Assembly (NCBI RefSeq): GCF_034043515.1 | Contig: NZ_CP138214.1 | Span: 4,340,001-4,404,000, forward strand | DNA length: 64,000 nt | Source of the DNA: Pseudomonas sp. MUP55 | GTDB lineage: Bacteria; Pseudomonadota; Gammaproteobacteria; Pseudomonadales; Pseudomonadaceae | Direction: 5' to 3' | Part shown: piece by piece, positions 25,303 to 33,911 of the stretch | Position numbering within the stretch: position 1 is the first letter of the stretch | How the letters are laid out: every line of letters starts with the position of its first letter | Made by a program: the position numbers and the translations under genes | Notes under the pieces: model-generated | What the model saw: only the letters and a program-made list of their open reading frames with translations | Told to the model about the DNA's origin: nothing | Databases searched by the model: none

Positions 25303-26646
25303 ATGTCGACTTGTTCCGTTTACCCGTTGCCCTATCGGGCCAACCCTACCGAGTATTTTGCGGCGATTCGCCATGCCCCTGGCGCGGTGCTGCTCGACAG
25401 CGGCCGTCCGGCTGCCGAGCGTGGCCGTTATGATCTGCTCAGCGCCTGGCCTGAGGCGACCTTGGCGGTTGAGCCTGACGAAAGCGGCAGTGACTTCCTG
25501 CAGCGCTTGCGGGAAAACCTTACACGGTTGGGCGAAGCGGATTTACCCGCAGGGTACGAGCTACCGTTTGCCGGCGGCCTCATCGGGTATCTGAGCTATG
25601 ACTTTGGCCGGCACCTGGAGCAGATGCCGCAACTGGCCGTAGATGACCTGAACCTGCCGGACGCACGCTTTGGGCTCTACGCCTGGGCGTTGATCAGCGA
25701 CCACCAGGCGCAGTCCAGCCAGTTGGTGTTCCACCCGGCATTGGCCCAGGGCGAGCGGCAACGATTGGTCGCCTTGTTCAGCCAGGAAAGCGTCGAGCTG
25801 TCGGCACCGTTCAAACTTCATGGCCCCATGGCCCCTGACCTGACCGCCGAGGTCTATCGTCAGGCCATTGGGCGAATTCAGGACTACATTCAGGCTGGCG
25901 ACTGCTACCAGGTCAATTTCGCCCAGCGCTTTCGTGCGCCCTGCAGCGGCGATCCCTGGTTGGCTTACTGCGCACTGCGCGAAGCCTGCCCGACGCCGTT
26001 TTCCGGGTTCCAGAGCCTGCCGGACGACGGCGCGGTGCTGAGCCTGTCGCCCGAGCGTTTCGTGCATGTCAGCCAGCGCCGCGTGGAAACCCGCCCCATC
26101 AAAGGCACCCGCCCACGTGGCCTGACGCCGGAGGAAGATACCGCCAACGCCGCCGAACTGCTGGCCAGCGCAAAGGATCGCGCCGAGAACCTGATGATCG
26201 TCGACCTGCTGCGCAACGACCTCGGCCGCAGTTGCCGTATCGGCTCGGTAAACGTCCCGGAATTGTTCAGCCTGGAAAGCTACCCCAACGTGCACCACTT
26301 GGTGAGCAGCGTCACCGGCACATTGGCCGACGACAAAGACGCCCTCGACCTCATCGCCGGCAGCTTCCCCGGCGGCTCCATCACCGGTGCGCCGAAGATC
26401 CGCGCCATGCAGATCATCGACGAACTGGAGCCGACCCGACGCGGCTTGTACTGCGGCTCGCTGATGTACCTGGACGTGCGCGGCGAAATGGACAGCTCCA
26501 TCGCCATCCGCAGCTTGCTGGTCAAGGACGCGCAGGTCTGCTGCTGGGGCGGCGGCGGGATCGTCGCGGACTCGCAGTGGGAGGCGGAATACCAGGAGTC
26601 GCTGACGAAAGTGCGGGTGCTGTTACGCACCCTGGAAAGCCTCTGA
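25303..26646 (+). CDS. pabB: Aminodeoxychorismate synthase component I
   Basis: 447 residues. PabB takes ammonia from a PabA glutaminase and makes 4-amino-4-deoxychorismate for folate. The chorismate-binding signatures PIKGTRPRGLTPEED, RAENLMIVDLLRNDLGR and GSFPGGSITGAPKIRAMQI are present. ATG 25303 (MSTCSVYPLP) was chosen; longer in-frame versions run into the ATP-grasp gene. It could in principle be anthranilate synthase TrpE, but TrpE-specific tryptophan-binding features near the N-terminus are absent. Confidence 0.94.
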   Translation: MSTCSVYPLPYRANPTEYFAAIRHAPGAVLLDSGRPAAERGRYDLLSAWPEATLAVEPDESGSDFLQRLRENLTRLGEADLPAGYELPFAGGLIGYLSYDFGRHLEQMPQLAVDDLNLPDARFGLYAWALISDHQAQSSQLVFHPALAQGERQRLVALFSQESVELSAPFKLHGPMAPDLTAEVYRQAIGRIQDYIQAGDCYQVNFAQRFRAPCSGDPWLAYCALREACPTPFSGFQSLPDDGAVLSLSPERFVHVSQRRVETRPIKGTRPRGLTPEEDTANAAELLASAKDRAENLMIVDLLRNDLGRSCRIGSVNVPELFSLESYPNVHHLVSSVTGTLADDKDALDLIAGSFPGGSITGAPKIRAMQIIDELEPTRRGLYCGSLMYLDVRGEMDSSIAIRSLLVKDAQVCCWGGGGIVADSQWEAEYQESLTKVRVLLRTLESL

Positions 26647-26802
26647 TCCCCAAGCCATTCCTGCCGCAACCTCGACGCGAAAAACCCTGAATCAGAACGG
26701 GAGTGGACCGACGGTGAACTGGACGATAGCGTCCGACTTCCGCCGCCACCGGCCATCTGTGAAGGACCACATAGGCGATTGCTCAACCGTCAGAACTTGT
26801 TT

Positions 26803-26819
26803 CAGAGATTGCATCTCTG
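26803..26819. promoter_or_regulatory. Candidate HigA operator (inverted repeat)
   Basis: A perfect inverted repeat, CAGAGAT-TGC-ATCTCTG, 43 bases before the toxin start. HigA-type antitoxins repress their operon through such palindromes; the link is inference. Confidence 0.55.
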
Positions 26820-26837
26820 CCCACTCAGGCCTAACAT

Positions 26838-26853
26838 CTCCCAAAACGGGAGG
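26838..26853 (+). promoter_or_regulatory. Hairpin covering the toxin ribosome binding site
   Basis: CTCCC-AAAAC-GGGAG forms a five-base-pair GC stem. The 3' arm is most of the GGGAGG ribosome binding site of the HigB-like gene (ATG eight bases later), so the fold would hide it. Confidence 0.45.
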
Positions 26854-26861
26854 TCGTGACG

Positions 26862-27164
26862 ATGCGAATCATTGCGCTCTCAACCTTACGAATATTCTGG
26901 GAAAGCCAGCCAGCGTTCGCCGATGCAAAAACGCCCCTGGTCGAGTTATATCGCCATCTGGAGAAGGCCACTTATCCGACGCCGCAGGCGCTCAAGGCAG
27001 CGCTGCGCACTGCGAGCATCCTCAAAGGCGGACGGGTTGTATTTAACGTGGGTGGCAACAAGTACCGGGTGATCATGTCGATCGATTATGAGCGCCAGCT
27101 TGGGTTCGTGCGCTTCGTCGGCACCCACGCGCAGTACAACCCAATCAATGCGGAGACCGTGTGA
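26862..27164 (+). CDS. higB: HigB-like type II toxin (mRNA interferase)
   Basis: A 100-residue RelE-superfamily protein of the HigB branch. It starts MRIIALSTLRIFWESQPAF and has the family segments LKGGRVVFNVGGNKYRVI and RFVGTHAQYNPINAETV. Such toxins cut mRNA in the ribosome. The downstream gene encodes a HigA-type antitoxin, and the TGATG junction means the two are translationally coupled. In HigBA modules the toxin gene comes first, as here. Catalytic competence is not proven by sequence. Confidence 0.88.
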   Translation: MRIIALSTLRIFWESQPAFADAKTPLVELYRHLEKATYPTPQALKAALRTASILKGGRVVFNVGGNKYRVIMSIDYERQLGFVRFVGTHAQYNPINAETV

Positions 27165-27520
27165 TGAACATCAAACCTATTCATTCTCAGGAAGACCTGG
27201 CCGCTGCGCTCGCCCGCGTTGAGCAGCTGTGGGGAGCCGCCATCGGCAGCCCCGAAGGTGACGAGCTTGAAATTCTCGCTGTTCTCATTGAGAAGTACGA
27301 GGCGCAACACTTCCCGATGCCGCCTTCGGACCCGGTGGAGGCGATCCGATTCCGTATGGAGCAGATGGGTCTGACTGCCCGCGATCTTGAGGCGTTTATC
27401 GGCTCCAGCGGGCGGGTTTCGGAGGTTCTGAACGGCAAGCGCAAGCTGAGCCTGGCCATGATCAAACGCCTGCACGAGGGTTTGTGCATTCCTTATGAGC
27501 GGTTGCTGGCAGGCATTTAG
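27164..27520 (+). CDS. higA: HigA-like antitoxin with helix-turn-helix
   Basis: 118 residues. The N-terminal half should bind the toxin. The C-terminal half (from about residue 60) is an XRE-type HTH with GLTARDLEAFIGSSGRVSEV and NGKRKLSLAMIKRL. It neutralises the upstream HigB-like toxin and probably represses the operon. The ATG overlaps the toxin stop by one base; an in-frame GTG one codon earlier is possible but less likely. Confidence 0.88.
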   Translation: MNIKPIHSQEDLAAALARVEQLWGAAIGSPEGDELEILAVLIEKYEAQHFPMPPSDPVEAIRFRMEQMGLTARDLEAFIGSSGRVSEVLNGKRKLSLAMIKRLHEGLCIPYERLLAGI

Positions 27521-27538
27521 GCGGCGCTGGGTGGGCCC

Positions 27539-27622
27539 ATCGCGAGCAAGCCCGCGCCCACATTTGCCCGCGTTTATCCCGTGGGAACGCGGTCGAATGT
27601 GGGAGCGGGCTTGCCCGCGAAG
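27539..27622. repeat. REP pair of a second class
   Basis: Two inverted copies of a REP with core GGGAGCGGGCTTGCCCGCGA (first copy at 27539-27564, second at 27596-27622). They sit between the convergent ends of higA and thrH and differ from the GGGAGGGGGCTTG class found elsewhere in the window. Confidence 0.85.
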
Positions 27623-27646
27623 AGGCCACCCGCCTCACCGCATTAC

Positions 27647-28264
27647 TTAAAGGCTAAACTGCCGGTTCGACGCCTTGATGAACGCCTTCTTCAAATCCTC
27701 GAACGTATGCACCGCCGGAAACTGCGGGAACTCGCGAATCACGTTCTCCGGGGCATGGAACAGAATCCCCTGGTCCGCCTCACCCAGCATGGTGGTGTCG
27801 TTATAGGAGTCACCCGCCGCAATCACCCGGTAGTAGAGCGTCTTGAACGCCAACACCGACTGGCGCTTGGGATCCTTCTGGCGCAGCTGGTAGCTGACCA
27901 CCCGGTCGTTTTCATCGGTGATCAGGCGGTGGCAGAGCAAGGTCGGAAAGCCCAGCTGGCGCATCAGCGGCTGGGAGAATTCGTAGAAGGTGTCTGAGAG
28001 GATCACCACCTGGAAGCGCTCGCGCAGCCAGTTGACGAACTCGATGGCGCCGTCCAGTGGCTTGAGGGTGGCAATCACTTCCTGAATATCGCCGAGCCTG
28101 AGCCCGTGCTCGTCAAGAATGCGCAGGCGCTGCTTCATCAGCACGTCGTAGTCGGGAATGTCACGGGTGGTCGCGCGCAGGGATTCAATACCGGTTTTTT
28201 CGGCGAAGGCGATCCAGATTTCCGGAACCAGCACCCCTTCCAGGTCGAGACAGGCAATTTCCAC
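27647..28264 (-). CDS. thrH: Phosphoserine phosphatase / homoserine phosphotransferase ThrH
   Basis: A 205-residue HAD-family enzyme. In Pseudomonas, ThrH dephosphorylates phosphoserine and can pass the phosphate to homoserine, feeding serine and threonine synthesis. CLDLEGVLVPE gives the nucleophile Asp, SDTFYEF is motif II, and AAGDSYNDTTM is the metal-binding motif. A GTG at 28264 is chosen: GGAG sits six bases upstream, and the length then equals that of known ThrH. The in-frame ATG four codons earlier lacks a site. Confidence 0.93.
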   Translation of the reverse strand: MEIACLDLEGVLVPEIWIAFAEKTGIESLRATTRDIPDYDVLMKQRLRILDEHGLRLGDIQEVIATLKPLDGAIEFVNWLRERFQVVILSDTFYEFSQPLMRQLGFPTLLCHRLITDENDRVVSYQLRQKDPKRQSVLAFKTLYYRVIAAGDSYNDTTMLGEADQGILFHAPENVIREFPQFPAVHTFEDLKKAFIKASNRQFSL

Positions 28265-28414
28265 AAGACACTCCATTGGTATTATTCAAGTTGAGCGAGC
28301 AAAAGGACTGCCGAACTCTAGCGACTCGAGCACGCCGCCGCAACGCAGGGCGGATTTTGATACCATCGCCCCCTATAGAGCGCTCAGCGCCACTGACCTG
28401 TAGGAACCGTCCTG

Positions 28415-29149
28415 ATGAACCAAGCCTTCGACGTCGTTGAACTCGCCACGACCTATGCCAACAAATCCGCCCAGGACATTCTCAAGCTGGCGTTCAGCCA
28501 GTTCGGTGATGACCTGTGGATTTCCTTCAGCGGCGCCGAGGATGTGGTGCTGGTGGACATGGCCTGGAAGCTGAACAAGAACGTCAAGGTGTTCAGCCTC
28601 GACACCGGTCGCCTGCACCCGGAAACCTACCGGTTTATCGAACAGGTGCGTGAGTTCTACAAGATCGACATCGAGCTGATCTCGCCGGACCAGAGCAAGC
28701 TGGAGCCCTTCGTCAAGGAAAAAGGTCTGTTCAGCTTCTATAAGGACGGTCATGGCGAGTGCTGTGGCATACGCAAGATCGAGCCGTTGCGCCGCAAACT
28801 CGCCGGGGTGCGTGCCTGGGCCACCGGCCAGCGTCGCGACCAGAGCCCGGGCACCCGAAGCCAGGTGGCCGCGTTGGAAATCGACACGGCGTTTTCTACC
28901 CCGGAACGCACCCTGTACAAGTTCAACCCACTGGCGCAAATGACCAGCGAGGAGATCTGGGGCTATATCCGTATGCTGGAGCTGCCCTATAACAGCCTGC
29001 ATGAACGCGGCTTTATCAGCATCGGCTGCGAGCCCTGCACCCGCCCGGTCCTGCCCAACCAGCACGAGCGTGAAGGCCGCTGGTGGTGGGAAGAAGCCAC
29101 GCAGAAGGAATGCGGGCTGCATGCCGGGAATATCATCACCAAGGCGTAA
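28415..29149 (+). CDS. cysH: Adenosine 5'-phosphosulfate reductase (CysH family)
   Basis: A 244-residue assimilatory sulfonucleotide reductase that makes sulfite for cysteine synthesis. The paired cysteines in [10 protein letters not shown] and the CEPC pair in GCEPCTRPV bind a [4Fe-4S] cluster, marking the APS-using plant/Pseudomonas type rather than PAPS. The C-terminal KECGLH holds the catalytic Cys. It is divergent from thrH. Confidence 0.95.
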   Translation: MNQAFDVVELATTYANKSAQDILKLAFSQFGDDLWISFSGAEDVVLVDMAWKLNKNVKVFSLDTGRLHPETYRFIEQVREFYKIDIELISPDQSKLEPFVKEKGLFSFYKDGHGECCGIRKIEPLRRKLAGVRAWATGQRRDQSPGTRSQVAALEIDTAFSTPERTLYKFNPLAQMTSEEIWGYIRMLELPYNSLHERGFISIGCEPCTRPVLPNQHEREGRWWWEEATQKECGLHAGNIITKA

Positions 29150-29168
29150 AGGCTCACGCAGTTAACAG

Positions 29169-29257
29169 GTGGGAGGGGGCTTGCCCCCGATGGCGGCGTG
29201 TCAGTCACTGTACGGGTGACCGATCCGGCGCTATCGGGAGCAAGCCCCCCTCCCACA
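29169..29257. repeat. REPIN downstream of cysH
   Basis: Inverted REP arms around a short loop, 20 bases beyond the cysH stop. Confidence 0.9.
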
Positions 29258-29617
29258 TTTGTTTTGTGTTAGCAATAAACATGTACACACAGTTGTAACT
29301 ATCGGTGCCATTTATGTGTGCAATCCAGGACGCACCGCACCAAAACGTAACACTTCCTGCCTTTCGGTTTTCGCCCTCCTGAGTCTCCCACCTTCGTCTT
29401 TAAAATAAATAACTGTTCGAATGGTCAATTTATATCGCTTTCAATTCAGCCAGTTATTTCAATCAGCGATAAAAACGAAATTAGCCTTGGTTTTCATAGA
29501 TCGAAAGCTGGCACGCATGTGGCTTAAGGTGAAACGCGCTTTGTATACAATAAATACAAAACCTACATACACTTTGCCATCTGCCGTCTCGCTGCGGATG
29601 CGCTGGAGCCTGCCGGA
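29258..29617. other. Intergenic region upstream of the NCS1 transporter
   Basis: 360 bases with noticeably lower GC than the genes around it. No gene or RNA is recognisable. The only structured site is the TTTGTAT/ATACAAA inverted repeat at 29540-29560 near the transporter start. Confidence 0.5.
29540..29560. promoter_or_regulatory. Candidate regulator site upstream of NCS1 gene
   Basis: TTTGTAT and its complement ATACAAA are separated by seven bases. Within them TTGTATACAA (29541-29550) is a perfect palindrome. It lies 58 bases before the transporter start. Such palindromes are often GntR-type operators, but no such regulator gene is adjacent. Confidence 0.45.
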
Positions 29618-31147
29618 ATGCGTACAAGTCTCTCGAATAACGTCGCACTGGATATACCCTCCTCCGCCCTGAACCCCCAGGCCGCAAGCCCCGGCCCGCT
29701 GGTACTCAGCCCACGCCTGCACAACAAGGACCTCGCGCCGACCAAGGCCGAAGGTCGCCGTTGGGGGCGCTACAGCATCTTTGCGCTGTGGACCAATGAC
29801 GTGCACAACATTGCCAACTATTCATTCGCCATCGGCCTGTATGCGTTGGGCCTGGGCGGTTGGCAGATCCTGCTATCCCTGGGGATCGGTGCGGCACTGG
29901 TGTACTTTTTCATGAACCTGTCGGGGTATATGGGCCAGAAGACCGGCGTGCCGTTTCCGGTGATCAGCCGCATCAGCTTCGGTATTCATGGCGCACAGAT
30001 CCCCGCGTTGATCCGCGCGGTGATTGCGATTGCCTGGTTCGGCATCCAGACCTACCTGGCATCGGTGGTTTTCCGCGTGTTGCTGACGGCGATTCATCCA
30101 GGCTTTGCCGACTATGACCACAACTCGATCCTCGGCCTGTCTTCGTTAGGCTGGGCGTGTTTCGTGGCGATCTGGCTGGTGCAACTGGTGATCCTGGCCT
30201 ATGGCATGGAAATGGTTCGTCGCTATGAAGGCTTTGCCGGACCGGTGATTTTACTCACCGTGGCTTCGCTGGCCGGCTGGATGTACTTCCAGGCAGGCGG
30301 CAACATTGCCTGGTCGATTCGCGAGCCGCTGAGCGGCGGCGAGATGTGGCGCAATATCTTTGCCGGTGGCGCGTTGTGGCTGGCGATCTACGGCACGCTG
30401 ATCCTCAACTTTTGCGACTTCGCGCGCTCCTCGCCGTGCCGCAAGACGATTCTGGTGGGCAATTTCTGGGGCCTGCCGGTGAATATCCTGGTGTTCGCCG
30501 CCATCACCGTGCTGCTGTGCGGCGGGCAGTTCCAGCTCAACGGCCGGGTGATTGAGAGCCCGACCGAAATCATCGCCGCCATTCCCAATACCTTCTTTCT
30601 GGTGCTCGGCTGCCTGGCCTTCCTGATCGTCACCGTGGCGGTGAACATCATGGCCAACTTCGTCGCCCCGGCGTTCGTACTCAGCAACCTGGCGCCCAAG
30701 TACCTGAACTTCCGTCGCGCCGGGCTGATCAGCGCCACCGTGGCGGTGCTGATCCTGCCGTGGAACCTCTACAACAGCCCGCTGGTGATCGTGTATTTCC
30801 TGTCCGGCCTGGGCGCACTGCTGGGGCCACTCTACGGCGTGATCATGGTCGACTACTGGCTGATCCGCAAAAGCCAGGTGGATGTGCCGCAGCTGTATAG
30901 CGAAGACGCGCTCGGGGTTTATTACTACAGCCGGGGCGTGAACCTGCGCGCGGTGGCGGCGTTCGTGCCGGCAGCGGTGATCGCCATCCTGCTTGCACTG
31001 CTGCCCGGGTTCGCCAGCGTTTCGCCGTTCTCCTGGCTGTTTGGCGCCGGTATTGCAGGGTTGCTGTACCTGCTGATCGCCAAGCGCCAGCCGTTCTACG
31101 CCGATGTCAGCGGCGAAAGCATTGCAGTCGACAACGTCAGTCATTAA
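29618..31147 (+). CDS. NCS1-family nucleobase/hydantoin transporter
   Basis: A 509-residue inner-membrane symporter of the nucleobase:cation symporter-1 family with about twelve helices. The early FALWTNDVHNIANYSFAIG segment and MVDYWLIRKSQVD near the end are characteristic. Substrates in the family include hydantoins, allantoin, uracil and cytosine. The downstream racemase suggests a hydantoin- or allantoin-like ring, though no hydantoinase or carbamoylase is in the window. Confidence 0.92.
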   Translation: MRTSLSNNVALDIPSSALNPQAASPGPLVLSPRLHNKDLAPTKAEGRRWGRYSIFALWTNDVHNIANYSFAIGLYALGLGGWQILLSLGIGAALVYFFMNLSGYMGQKTGVPFPVISRISFGIHGAQIPALIRAVIAIAWFGIQTYLASVVFRVLLTAIHPGFADYDHNSILGLSSLGWACFVAIWLVQLVILAYGMEMVRRYEGFAGPVILLTVASLAGWMYFQAGGNIAWSIREPLSGGEMWRNIFAGGALWLAIYGTLILNFCDFARSSPCRKTILVGNFWGLPVNILVFAAITVLLCGGQFQLNGRVIESPTEIIAAIPNTFFLVLGCLAFLIVTVAVNIMANFVAPAFVLSNLAPKYLNFRRAGLISATVAVLILPWNLYNSPLVIVYFLSGLGALLGPLYGVIMVDYWLIRKSQVDVPQLYSEDALGVYYYSRGVNLRAVAAFVPAAVIAILLALLPGFASVSPFSWLFGAGIAGLLYLLIAKRQPFYADVSGESIAVDNVSH

Positions 31148-31160
31148 ACAAGGACATTTC

Positions 31161-31889
31161 ATGCGCATCCTCGTGGTCAACGTCAACACCACCGAATCCA
31201 TCACCGAAACCATCGCCCAGCAGGCGCGCAGCGTGGCCTCGCCGGGCACCGAGATTGTCGGGCTTACCCCCTACTTCGGCGCGGAGTCGGTGGAGGGCAA
31301 CTTTGAAAGCTACCTGGCGGCCATCGCGGTAATGGATCGCGTGATGGCCTATGACCAGCCGTTTGATGCGGTGATCCAGGCCGGCTACGGCGAGCACGGT
31401 CGCGAAGGCCTGCAGGAATTGCTCAACGTGCCGGTGGTGGATATCACCGAAGCCGCAGCCAGCACGGCGATGTTTTTGGGTCACGCCTATTCGGTGGTGA
31501 CCACGCTGGACCGCACGGTGCCACTGATCGAAGACCGGCTGAAATTGGCCGGCCTGTACCAGCGCTGCGCCTCGGTGCGCGCCAGTGGCATGGCGGTGCT
31601 GGAGCTTGAGGAAGACCCGCTGGCTGCGATGGAGGCCATCGTCCGCCAGGCGGAACTGGCGATCAGTGAGGACAAGGCAGAAGTGATCTGCCTGGGCTGC
31701 GGCGGCATGGCCGGGCTGGATGAGCAGATCCGCCGGCGCACCGGGGTGCCGGTGGTGGATGGGGTGACGGCGGCGGTGACGATCGCAGAATCGCTGGTGC
31801 GGTTGGGGTTGTCGACATCGAAGGTCAGGACCTATGCAACCCCAAGGCCAAAGAAAGTGCTGGGTTGGCCCGGCAAGTTTGGGCACTGA
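31161..31889 (+). CDS. Asp/Glu/hydantoin racemase family protein, first Cys missing
   Basis: 242 residues with the family start MRILVVNVNTTESIT. In known hydantoin and allantoin racemases two cysteines act as acid and base, one near residue 76-79 and one near 180. Here the second is present (Cys177 and Cys180 in CLGCGGMAGL), but the first region reads QAGYGEHGREG (73-83) with no Cys. It may therefore be a one-sided enzyme, an isomerase or lyase, or simply not a racemase. It starts 13 bases after the transporter, so the two share an operon. Confidence 0.8.
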   Translation: MRILVVNVNTTESITETIAQQARSVASPGTEIVGLTPYFGAESVEGNFESYLAAIAVMDRVMAYDQPFDAVIQAGYGEHGREGLQELLNVPVVDITEAAASTAMFLGHAYSVVTTLDRTVPLIEDRLKLAGLYQRCASVRASGMAVLELEEDPLAAMEAIVRQAELAISEDKAEVICLGCGGMAGLDEQIRRRTGVPVVDGVTAAVTIAESLVRLGLSTSKVRTYATPRPKKVLGWPGKFGH

Positions 31890-31897
31890 AAATAAAA

Positions 31898-31986
31898 TGT
31901 GGGAGGGGGCTTGCTCCCGATAGCGGTATGTCAGCCAGCTTATCTATAGCTGACCCAGCGCTATCGGGAGCAAGCCCCCTCCCACA
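31898..31986. repeat. REPIN; loop is the inverse of the one at 35.1 kb
   Basis: A typical inverted REP pair. Its 23-base central segment (31931-31953) is the exact reverse complement of 35121-35143 in the IS-split REPIN. Confidence 0.92.
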
Positions 31987-32005
31987 TTTTGCTCACTGCG
32001 AGGCT

Positions 32006-32929
32006 TTAGATTGCACTGAATCTGCGGCCCAATTGCTGCTCAGCAAACTGCTCGATCACAAAATCAACAAACGCCCGCGTCTTGCCGGGCAGCAGTTTGT
32101 GCTCGGCGTAGTAGATAGAAATATTACCGTCATCCACATACCAGTCCGGCAGCACCCGCACCACCGCGCCGCTGTCGAGGAACGGCACCGCCATCGGCAT
32201 GCTGACCAGCGCAATGCCCAGGCCCTGGGCGCTGGCGCAGCAGGCGGCTTCGGAATCGCTCATGGTCATCGCAGCCTTGAGCACCAGCGGGCTGTGCTCG
32301 TGCTCGCGATGGGTCAGTTGCCATGAACGCACCCGGCCGGTCTGCGGTGAACGAATCAGAATTCCTTGGCAGCGCGACAAATCCTCGGGCGCACGCACCG
32401 CTGGGCGTTGCGCCAGATAAGCCGGCGACGCCACCAGCACCCGGTGCGCCGGTGTCAACTTGCGCGCCACCACGCCTTGAGGCAGTTCAAAGCCGCCGCC
32501 AATGGCTGCGTCAAAGCCTTGGCCGATCAAGTCGACCTGACGATTGTCGAAATGCCAGTCCGGGCTGATAGCCGGAAAACGCTGCATGAACTCCCCCAGC
32601 AGCGGCACCACATACCGATTGCCAAACACGGTACCCATGCTGACCTTCAGTGTGCCCACCGGCCGCCCTTCGGCGCTGGCCAGGTTGGCCACGGCGTTTT
32701 GAATGGTGGTCAGGCTACCGCTGACCTCATCAAGGAATAGCTTGCCGGCTTCGGTCAGGGTCAGGCGACGGGTACTGCGCTGAAACAGCCTGACGCCCAG
32801 GCGCACTTCCAGCTTGGCCACGCTTTTGCCGACCGCTGCCGGCGTCAGGCTAAGGTGCCGCGCCGCCTCGGCGAAGCTGCCGCCCTCGGCGCTGCGCACA
32901 AAGCATTCGATACTGCCAAAGCTTTCCAT
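32006..32929 (-). CDS. LysR-family transcriptional regulator
   Basis: 307 residues. The N-terminal winged helix (about residues 1-60, with GSFAEAARHLSLTPAAVGKS) is followed by a periplasmic-binding-like effector domain. It is divergent from the SDR gene at 33036, which is its most likely target. The effector is unknown. Confidence 0.92.
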   Translation of the reverse strand: MESFGSIECFVRSAEGGSFAEAARHLSLTPAAVGKSVAKLEVRLGVRLFQRSTRRLTLTEAGKLFLDEVSGSLTTIQNAVANLASAEGRPVGTLKVSMGTVFGNRYVVPLLGEFMQRFPAISPDWHFDNRQVDLIGQGFDAAIGGGFELPQGVVARKLTPAHRVLVASPAYLAQRPAVRAPEDLSRCQGILIRSPQTGRVRSWQLTHREHEHSPLVLKAAMTMSDSEAACCASAQGLGIALVSMPMAVPFLDSGAVVRVLPDWYVDDGNISIYYAEHKLLPGKTRAFVDFVIEQFAEQQLGRRFSAI

Positions 32930-33035
32930 ACCGCCCCACTCTAAACTTCTGGTTTACACAGACTATAGCAATCACGCTCTACCGGTGCCGACGAGCGAGG
33001 TCGATACTCACGCCATCAACCACTTGGAGATCGAC

Positions 33036-33782
33036 ATGACCACATCTACCCTCACTGGCAAAGTCGCCTTGGTTCAAGGCGGTTCCCGCGGCATCGGCGC
33101 TGCCATCGTCAAGCGCCTCGCCGCACAAGGCGCCGCCGTTGCCTTTACCTACGTCAGCTCGGCCGCCAAGGCTGAGGCGCTGCAGAACAGCGTGATCAGC
33201 GAAGGCGGCAAAGCCCTGGCGATCCACGCCGACAGCGCCGATGCCGCCGCGATCCGCAATGCGGTCAACGTGACGGTCGACACCTTCGGGCGCCTGGATA
33301 TTCTGGTGAACAACGCGGGCGTGCTGGCCATCGCGCCGCTGGAAGCGTTCAAACTGGAGGACTTCGACCAGACCCTGGCGATCAACGTGCGCAGTGTCTT
33401 CATCGCCACCCAGGAAGCCGCGCGGCACATGGGTGAAGGGGGCCGGGTGATCAACATCGGCAGCACCAACGCCGAGCGCATGCCGTTTGGCGGCGGTGGG
33501 CCGTATGCGATGAGCAAGGCGGCGCTGGTAGGCCTGACCAAAGGCCTGGCCCGCGACCTGGGGCCACGGGGCATCACCATCAATAACGTGCAGCCAGGGC
33601 CGGTGGATACTGACATGAACCCGGCAGACAGTGATTTTGCCGAGAGTCTGATGGGGCTGATGGCGGTGGGACGCTATGGGCATGTGGAGGAAATCGCCAG
33701 CTTCGTCGCGTATCTCGCCGGGCCGGAAGCCGGGTACATCACAGGCGCCAGCTTGACCATCGACGGTGGCTTCAGCGCCTGA
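33036..33782 (+). CDS. Short-chain dehydrogenase/reductase
   Basis: A 248-residue classical SDR. The cofactor motif GGSRGIGAA lies near the N-terminus, with NNAGV mid-protein and a Ser/Tyr/Lys catalytic set (IGSTNAE ... YAMSK). The C-terminus DGGFSA is typical of 3-oxoacyl-ACP reductase-like SDRs. The substrate is unknown. ATG 33036 follows GGAGATCGAC. Control by the divergent LysR gene is inferred. Confidence 0.92.
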   Translation: MTTSTLTGKVALVQGGSRGIGAAIVKRLAAQGAAVAFTYVSSAAKAEALQNSVISEGGKALAIHADSADAAAIRNAVNVTVDTFGRLDILVNNAGVLAIAPLEAFKLEDFDQTLAINVRSVFIATQEAARHMGEGGRVINIGSTNAERMPFGGGGPYAMSKAALVGLTKGLARDLGPRGITINNVQPGPVDTDMNPADSDFAESLMGLMAVGRYGHVEEIASFVAYLAGPEAGYITGASLTIDGGFSA

Positions 33783-33807
33783 GGTTTAGGCAACACTGCA
33801 CAACCCA

Positions 33808-33827
33808 TGTGGGAGGGGGCTTGCCCC
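33808..33827. repeat. Left fragment of a REPIN interrupted by the IS
   Basis: Only the outer 20 bases of the REP arm (ending CTTGCCCC) remain on this side. The rest continues at 35105, after the inserted element. Confidence 0.88.
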
Positions 33828-33890
33828 GGTACAAACCGGGGACATCGTTTACATTTCTAACCGGGGACATGGTTTACAGGTTAATACGCA

Positions 33891-33911
33891 TGATCAGGAG
33901 GTAACTGATCA
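33891..33911 (+). promoter_or_regulatory. Hairpin enclosing the transposase ribosome binding site
   Basis: TGATCAG (33891-33897) and CTGATCA (33905-33911) form a perfect 7-bp stem. The loop contains GAGGTAA, part of the AGGAGG site, and the last stem base is the A of the start codon. The fold could limit translation of transposase. Confidence 0.5.
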
